Positions 16,001 through 18,345 of a DNA stretch of 18,345 bases are shown in pieces (position 1 is the first letter of the stretch; every line of letters starts with the position of its first letter). This stretch comes from an uncultured Eubacteriales bacterium (GTDB lineage: Bacteria; Bacillota; Clostridia; HGM11514): positions 1 through 18,345 of the forward strand of contig CABUMF010000039.1 of assembly GCA_902492655.1 (NCBI GenBank), in the 5' to 3' direction. The position numbers and the translations under genes were made by a program. The notes under the pieces were generated by a model that saw only the letters and a program-made list of their open reading frames with translations, had not been told where the DNA came from and did not search any database.

Positions 16001-16641
16001 CATTTACAGACACAGATGTTGAACCCGGTAAAAAGTATTACTACACATTTACTGTAGTTTTAACCGATGCTACCGATTCAAAGCCTGCAGGCAAGATTTC
16101 TGTTACTGCAAAGGATACTATGGCACCTGATGTTTACCATTCACCGGTATATACCGCAACAACAGGAAATAAGGTTATTATATCTGCAACAGTAAGTGAT
16201 AATATTGGTATCGAAAACGCTACGCTTTATTACAGAGTGAAAGGCACAGACGAGTGGAAAACTGTTCAAATGAGCAAATCAAACAGCAAGTACACTGCTT
16301 CTATCCCTGCAGCTTTTGTGACAACAGAGGGTATAGAATATTATATTTCTGCATTCGACGGTGTGAACTACACCTTTGCAGGAAGTCATACAAGCGAAAA
16401 TCCGTATGAAATTACAGTATATCAGGCAGTTGAAAATAATGCTAAAGGTGATGTTGACGGTGATGGAAACATAACCGTTCTTGATGCATTGAAACTTCTT
16501 AGGGCTATCTATGACGAAAGTCTTCTAACTCAGGAAGAATTCTTAAGAGCAGATATCAATGGTGACGGAAGTCTTTCTGCAGTTGAGGCACTTCGTATTT
16601 TGCAATATGCTAACAAAACTATCAGTAGTGTATTGTGGTAA
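10027..16641 (+). CDS. Giant secreted subtilisin-family (S8) protease with multiple adhesion modules and a C-terminal dockerin
   Basis: The product has 2204 residues. A signal peptide ends near 'IPALA' (residue 27) and a prodomain-like segment runs to ~150. The S8 catalytic domain (~155-455) keeps all key residues: D189 in 'AVIDTGVDYDHED', H244 in 'GHGTHVAG', oxyanion N334 in 'AAAGND' and S405 in 'NGTSMAAP'. Then come a beta domain with a DxNxDG-type loop (490-503) and a beta-helix-like region (~625-855). A C-type-lectin-like domain follows (~860-982; 'GGHLAYIETKEE', 'YQWLNG'), then three Big_2 Ig-like domains (~983-1062, 1070-1151, 1154-1233). Next are an RCC1-like propeller (~1240-1540) and a Big_5-like domain (~1556-1657), then a Glu-rich linker and an HxH...CxC segment (~1684-1722). 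The C-terminal part has a second module containing 'NYWGTTN' (~1723-1945), an FN3 domain (~1949-2029), an Ig-like domain (~2030-2119) and a type I dockerin (~2140-2200). The dockerin has two canonical calcium loops, D2142-D2153 and D2176-E2187. It should be an active extracellular endopeptidase docked to a cohesin; substrate unknown. Confidence 0.93.
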   Translation: MKSMKQIISILLTLAMTMSMVTIPALAEEAEIEKVITDNTVLTEPFDVTNEEEVDAGLYPYDQKTVIVKLAKKANAIDVEGIVRIEYLFKAKDGFWYTAHLADGVTPKMAIEALRSTSSVLLAEYNFLYETGATTLCDNEGVSADVSSNGKSKDQWHLDSCGFQKAWKKLKNDKKNPGGDSGVIVAVIDTGVDYDHEDLKNNMWTNQGEVPGDGIDNDRNGYVDDYYGVNIVAKKGNGDDDHGHGTHVAGIIAAGNNNVGVVGLAYNTKIMAIKAGQASGYFLNTDVCKAIDYARENGADVINMSFGSTATTIAVQDALEEAYTHSVLVAAAGNDSAPNEGLPCYPAAYSFVLGVMSVDDYGVESSFTNYDVKRFNDVEYELYAPGNAITSTIPNDKYATWNGTSMAAPIVSAMAAVIRSVYNDSDMYPTKFIYGQLASTSERYAECCDPDSHGPHNLPQIANLYDALYKLPHPEISVSNYTTFDTSDIDKNNNGDGTIDSGETITLGFELRNRWGMSEDTIVTIDALSPADIPNPYVEFSADGEKFGDSASINYKSVGTYSTQDCGKIIENDLWTGWENPFYLKVAQDAPNETILAINVNVSCKNALDEEDKSTYSSNATINLIVKNGIILPQIIDEDMTLTKDNYYIIQNQTVIEEGATVTVTEGTNIQFWTNDKTDAYADQYMASLAVKGKLNCIGTEEEPVKIFPSDLMGNYRVEIYQDGGEIYYNHTNITNLFSETDSYNSKRAFTKAENCVFNQNYKGYLSYRYLYNGKIESNSSSPEFNGGFAKNCVFYKLGTDYSNGCYLNINCDTCIFVDSNIEFDIYGKNTFENCVFYGNNNYWDSTSKGGTSSYKVCQFQISSLEKVARDEVSGNTYLNVEAVLTCNDIKPINKLAEFMGGHLAYIETKEELEFLKNSGMYGILGAKYENKNYQWLNGDKINDFVTPSNSDVFGYLALFSDGTVKSIKSGYGSYVIELPDEIHIEELSFAKESVIMDTSVTYQANAQIYPSTAMDKKVLYFSSNTAVATVDENGLVTPITAGTATIYAFSEDMQVSSSMEVVVKDEVKATKINVPEKLKINIGESASLNASVIPANTTKNPTYMSSDESVATIDTVGNITAVSEGEAVITASVSNGDEVLTAETLVSVVVPVETIKFDREVFYVKPGETKEILPVITPDNATNQNLIWDSSNPEICYVNENGELVGVSEGAATLKATVENTDLSAYVTVYVSNEYSSAPKIVKAWPCSDDYNKGLLYIITEDGNLWQWGYNSREGVTYKNASRIDLYNENNEKIEVASMAYYKGNNYYSVVLDKSGSLYRIRTGSRYFLSKNSVLSKIAENAVSLIEDESTSSPSDCIAIMQDGSVMVFGNNWGGKLGVGGSGQYIEDGVIVRLDNGEKVVDGYSYENKTYLLTENGNMYTAGGNYEEFTKVYENIEYLKNGYAYTNTDYCKLSDATSGFKPIKHTGMINDSVYIEDGKVYYSETKALSLDNIVDGVQYYTDYPASCCFLFITEDEALYYLQGTSINDDSNPQNIKISPLYIETPPSLRENGTNLLDVVCDDNGNITSAILKDEQLTLNFDSNLTAGDQYNYINVIENGVQVAAKKNLDLNKLTVQITGGFIEGTQYVLTIPAKALINDSSISNEEITITFTYQPDGKDVEEDETPVIPEIPEENEEQSEQKHIHEFETETVMPTLEAEGKITNICECGVTAETILPKVIERDSFTAEDYTKLYNEFVEKGFNTYVSGSAILNRLNDDDVSKWLRITAPEGEQKYGFGGNYWGTTNPELINHQIVDYNDFITLGDINEGEILTKAPENTFPFVTEAYLLDAAGEVQSIVSGGKVKFVVKFNRDMDTVYGAKVFFGSSYPYAEYEIEGSFADARTWVGETELKTVIENGYQFIRVTDGRTAADENGEHLKLYDDWARFGFEIDTTTAMAMMMQGYADNDGIHLEWMQDDYDTLAGYNVYRADNEDGNYVRINKTIIPSDENTFTDTDVEPGKKYYYTFTVVLTDATDSKPAGKISVTAKDTMAPDVYHSPVYTATTGNKVIISATVSDNIGIENATLYYRVKGTDEWKTVQMSKSNSKYTASIPAAFVTTEGIEYYISAFDGVNYTFAGSHTSENPYEITVYQAVENNAKGDVDGDGNITVLDALKLLRAIYDESLLTQEEFLRADINGDGSLSAVEALRILQYANKTISSVLW

Positions 16642-16656
16642 TGCGGAGGAAAGTTA

Positions 16657-18345
16657 ATGAAAATTTCAAATAAATTATTGAGCCTTATGTGTATTGTGGC
16701 ACTGCTGATTTCAGCAGTGCCTACGGTACAAGCGCAAGCAACACCGACTTTGTATTTTACTAATACTACTTTAACAGCAGGTGGTTCTTCTGCGTATTGT
16801 TATTTGAAAATGGATAATGCTGAGAATATTTCTGCAATGGATTTTCGCATCCTCTATGATGCAGAAAATATAGAGTTAGAAAAGATTTCTAAGACTGGAA
16901 TTTCAAATCAAAGTGATGTAACAATTTCAATCAACAGTTCCGAAGCGGGGGTTATACACGTAACTCTTGTTTCACGAAATGGGTTAAACGGTAATAATTA
17001 TTTTCTTTTAATGTATTTTAAGGCAAAGGAATCGGCTAAACCGGGCACATATCCTATATCGTTGCTTGTAACTGACATTTATAATTCATCACTCGATTCA
17101 GTTATTGCTACAACTCAAAATGGTACAATCACCGTAAAAGAAGGTACTCAAACAGTAAAAAATATAAGTTTTTCAAGTACGGTTTCACCATCTTCTCTGA
17201 AAGTTGGAGAAACAGTAAATTACAAATTAAGTGCAAGTAACTTAAATAGTCTTTCTGCAGGAACATTTGATTTTACATACGATGAAAATAAACTGAAGCT
17301 TAATGATGTTACATTGTCTTCTGCGATGCAAAATACGGTTTGCGATATCAACGATTCTATTGTCGGCCTTGTTAAGGTATCATTTGCGTCGGAGAAAGCC
17401 ATTACATCGGGCGCTAATATGGTAACACTTAACTTAACTGCAAATGCGGCAGGTGATGCGGAAATTAGTTTTGTACCAAAGGATTTGTATGATTATTCAT
17501 TTAATGGTATGTCGGGTAACACCCTTTCAAAATCCGTTTCAATTGCCGAGCCTGAAGTTGTGATAGATTATCCTGATTTAAAGATTGTTCCTCCTGAGAA
17601 TATTTTCTCGGATAAGGAATTTGAAGTTCAGGTTCAGTTAGAAGGCGGTAGCGGTATCCGCGCTGGTGATTTTGTTGTGAATTACGATGATTCTGTTTTT
17701 GAATGTGTCGGCGTGAATGCCGGAACTATTAGCGGTGCGTGGATTGTTACAGATAAAAACTTTTTAGATGGTAAAGCAAGATTTTCCTTGATGTCAAATA
17801 TTGATATAGCAGAAGATTCTGTTTTAGCAACACTTACCTTAAAATCAAGAGAAAATATTGATTCCAAATCCAGTATTACCATATCGGGTTCGGGTGTAAA
17901 CGATGTTAAGTTCAACACTGTAACACTCGAATATGTTGGTGCCGAAATCAAGGCCGTTCGTCCCGAATACACAGTTAATTTCTATGATGAAGACGGTGTA
18001 ACTCTTTTGCTTACACAAAAAGTAATGTCGGGAAACAGTGCCATAGCACCTGATGTTGTTCAGATTAAGAAGAATAACAATTCAAACCATCTAAAATTCT
18101 CAGGATGGGACAAAGATTATTCCAAAATCACAGATAATACGTACATTACTGCAGTGTATACTGAAGAAGCACATAAGTCAGTTACTGACAAAGCTGTAGC
18201 ACCCACATGTACAGAGCCGGGTATGACTGAAGGTAGTCATTGCTCGGTTTGTAACGAGGTGTTAGTTGCACAACAAGTAATACCGGCAGACGGACATAAG
18301 TCAGTTACTGACAAAGCGGTAGCACCCACTTGTACAGAGCCGGGT
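16657..18345 (+). CDS. Secreted scaffoldin-like protein with three cohesin-like domains, 3' end missing
   Basis: An open frame of 563 codons runs from ATG 16657 (GGAGG at 16645-16649, seven bases upstream) to the last base, so the gene continues beyond the window. Residues 1-28 are a signal peptide ending 'VQAQA'. Three consecutive cohesin-like domains follow: ~30-164 ('MDFRILYDAENIELEKI'), ~169-304 ('GTFDFTYDENKLKLNDV') and ~305-434 ('GDFVVNYDDSVFECVGV'). They are clearly diverged from one another rather than recent copies. Residues ~437-505 are an InlB B-repeat-like unit ('YTVNFYDEDG...FSGWDKDY'). From residue 506 a 41-residue unit with 'PTCTEPGMTEGSHCSVC' repeats in tandem. It lies 15 bases after the dockerin-protease gene and is very probably co-transcribed. 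Three cohesins on one chain suggest a scaffold that could gather several dockerin proteins. How it attaches to the cell is unknown because the C-terminus lies outside. Cohesin assignment is by pattern; related beta-sandwiches are possible. Confidence 0.85.
   Translation, partial: MKISNKLLSLMCIVALLISAVPTVQAQATPTLYFTNTTLTAGGSSAYCYLKMDNAENISAMDFRILYDAENIELEKISKTGISNQSDVTISINSSEAGVIHVTLVSRNGLNGNNYFLLMYFKAKESAKPGTYPISLLVTDIYNSSLDSVIATTQNGTITVKEGTQTVKNISFSSTVSPSSLKVGETVNYKLSASNLNSLSAGTFDFTYDENKLKLNDVTLSSAMQNTVCDINDSIVGLVKVSFASEKAITSGANMVTLNLTANAAGDAEISFVPKDLYDYSFNGMSGNTLSKSVSIAEPEVVIDYPDLKIVPPENIFSDKEFEVQVQLEGGSGIRAGDFVVNYDDSVFECVGVNAGTISGAWIVTDKNFLDGKARFSLMSNIDIAEDSVLATLTLKSRENIDSKSSITISGSGVNDVKFNTVTLEYVGAEIKAVRPEYTVNFYDEDGVTLLLTQKVMSGNSAIAPDVVQIKKNNNSNHLKFSGWDKDYSKITDNTYITAVYTEEAHKSVTDKAVAPTCTEPGMTEGSHCSVCNEVLVAQQVIPADGHKSVTDKAVAPTCTEPG
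18172..18345 (+). repeat. Tandem 123-bp (41-residue) CxxC repeat, cut by the window edge
   Basis: Unit 1 spans 18172-18294. Unit 2 begins at 18295 and is cut after 51 bases, in which only two differ from unit 1. Each unit encodes 'HKSVTDKAVAPTCTEPGMT', with 'CSVCNEVL' and 'VIPADGH' completing the visible first unit. Such His/Cys repeats are common in clostridial surface proteins; function unknown. The near-identity of the units implies recent expansion and possible copy-number variation. Confidence 0.85.

Overview
The window looks like a chromosomal segment of a low-to-moderate GC, Gram-positive anaerobe of the class Clostridia, probably gut or rumen associated. The reasons are strong GGAGG ribosome binding sites, consensus sigma-A promoters, S-layer homology (SLH) anchoring, cohesin and dockerin modules, and clostridial-type surface repeats. 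I cannot assign a genus from sequence alone.

Left part (1-3414, + strand): the 3' portion of a family 20 glycoside hydrolase, then a secreted protein of unknown function (1582-3369). The second gene has its own near-perfect promoter, whose -35 region is a perfect 22-bp tandem duplication, and a strong terminator. Middle part (3433-7554, - strand): a tight five-gene operon, transcribed proB - proA - mannose-1-phosphate guanylyltransferase - VanZ-like membrane protein - LUD-domain protein, from a consensus promoter at 7587-7615. This part is largely housekeeping.

Boundary (7646-8310, - strand): decayed mobile DNA. An IS3-family remnant keeps the start of OrfA and the end of OrfB but has lost the middle. 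It abuts a C-terminal scrap of a large serine recombinase and is followed by a terminator. An AT-rich intergenic region of about 600 bp follows, carrying an orphan minus-strand hairpin, a + strand extended -10 promoter and a leader of about 185 nt.

Right part (8835-18345 and beyond, + strand): three closely spaced genes that form a compact cellulosome-like toolkit built around a protease. They are (1) a secreted cohesin protein with three SLH domains, likely a cell-wall anchor; (2) a 2204-residue secreted subtilisin-family (S8) protease with beta-helix, C-type-lectin-like, three Big_2, RCC1-like propeller, Big_5, FN3 and C-terminal type I dockerin modules; and (3) a secreted protein with three cohesin-like domains, an InlB-type repeat and tandem 41-residue CxxC repeats that runs off the window. 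The third gene is open at the right edge, with at least 563 codons.

The simplest model is that the protease docks through its dockerin onto the anchor and/or the three-cohesin scaffold, giving a surface-displayed proteolytic complex. The domains are seen in sequence. The pairing and the substrate are inferred. Dockerin-bearing proteases are known in cellulosome-forming bacteria, so the noteworthy point is the self-contained anchor, enzyme and scaffold operon with no polysaccharidase in view.
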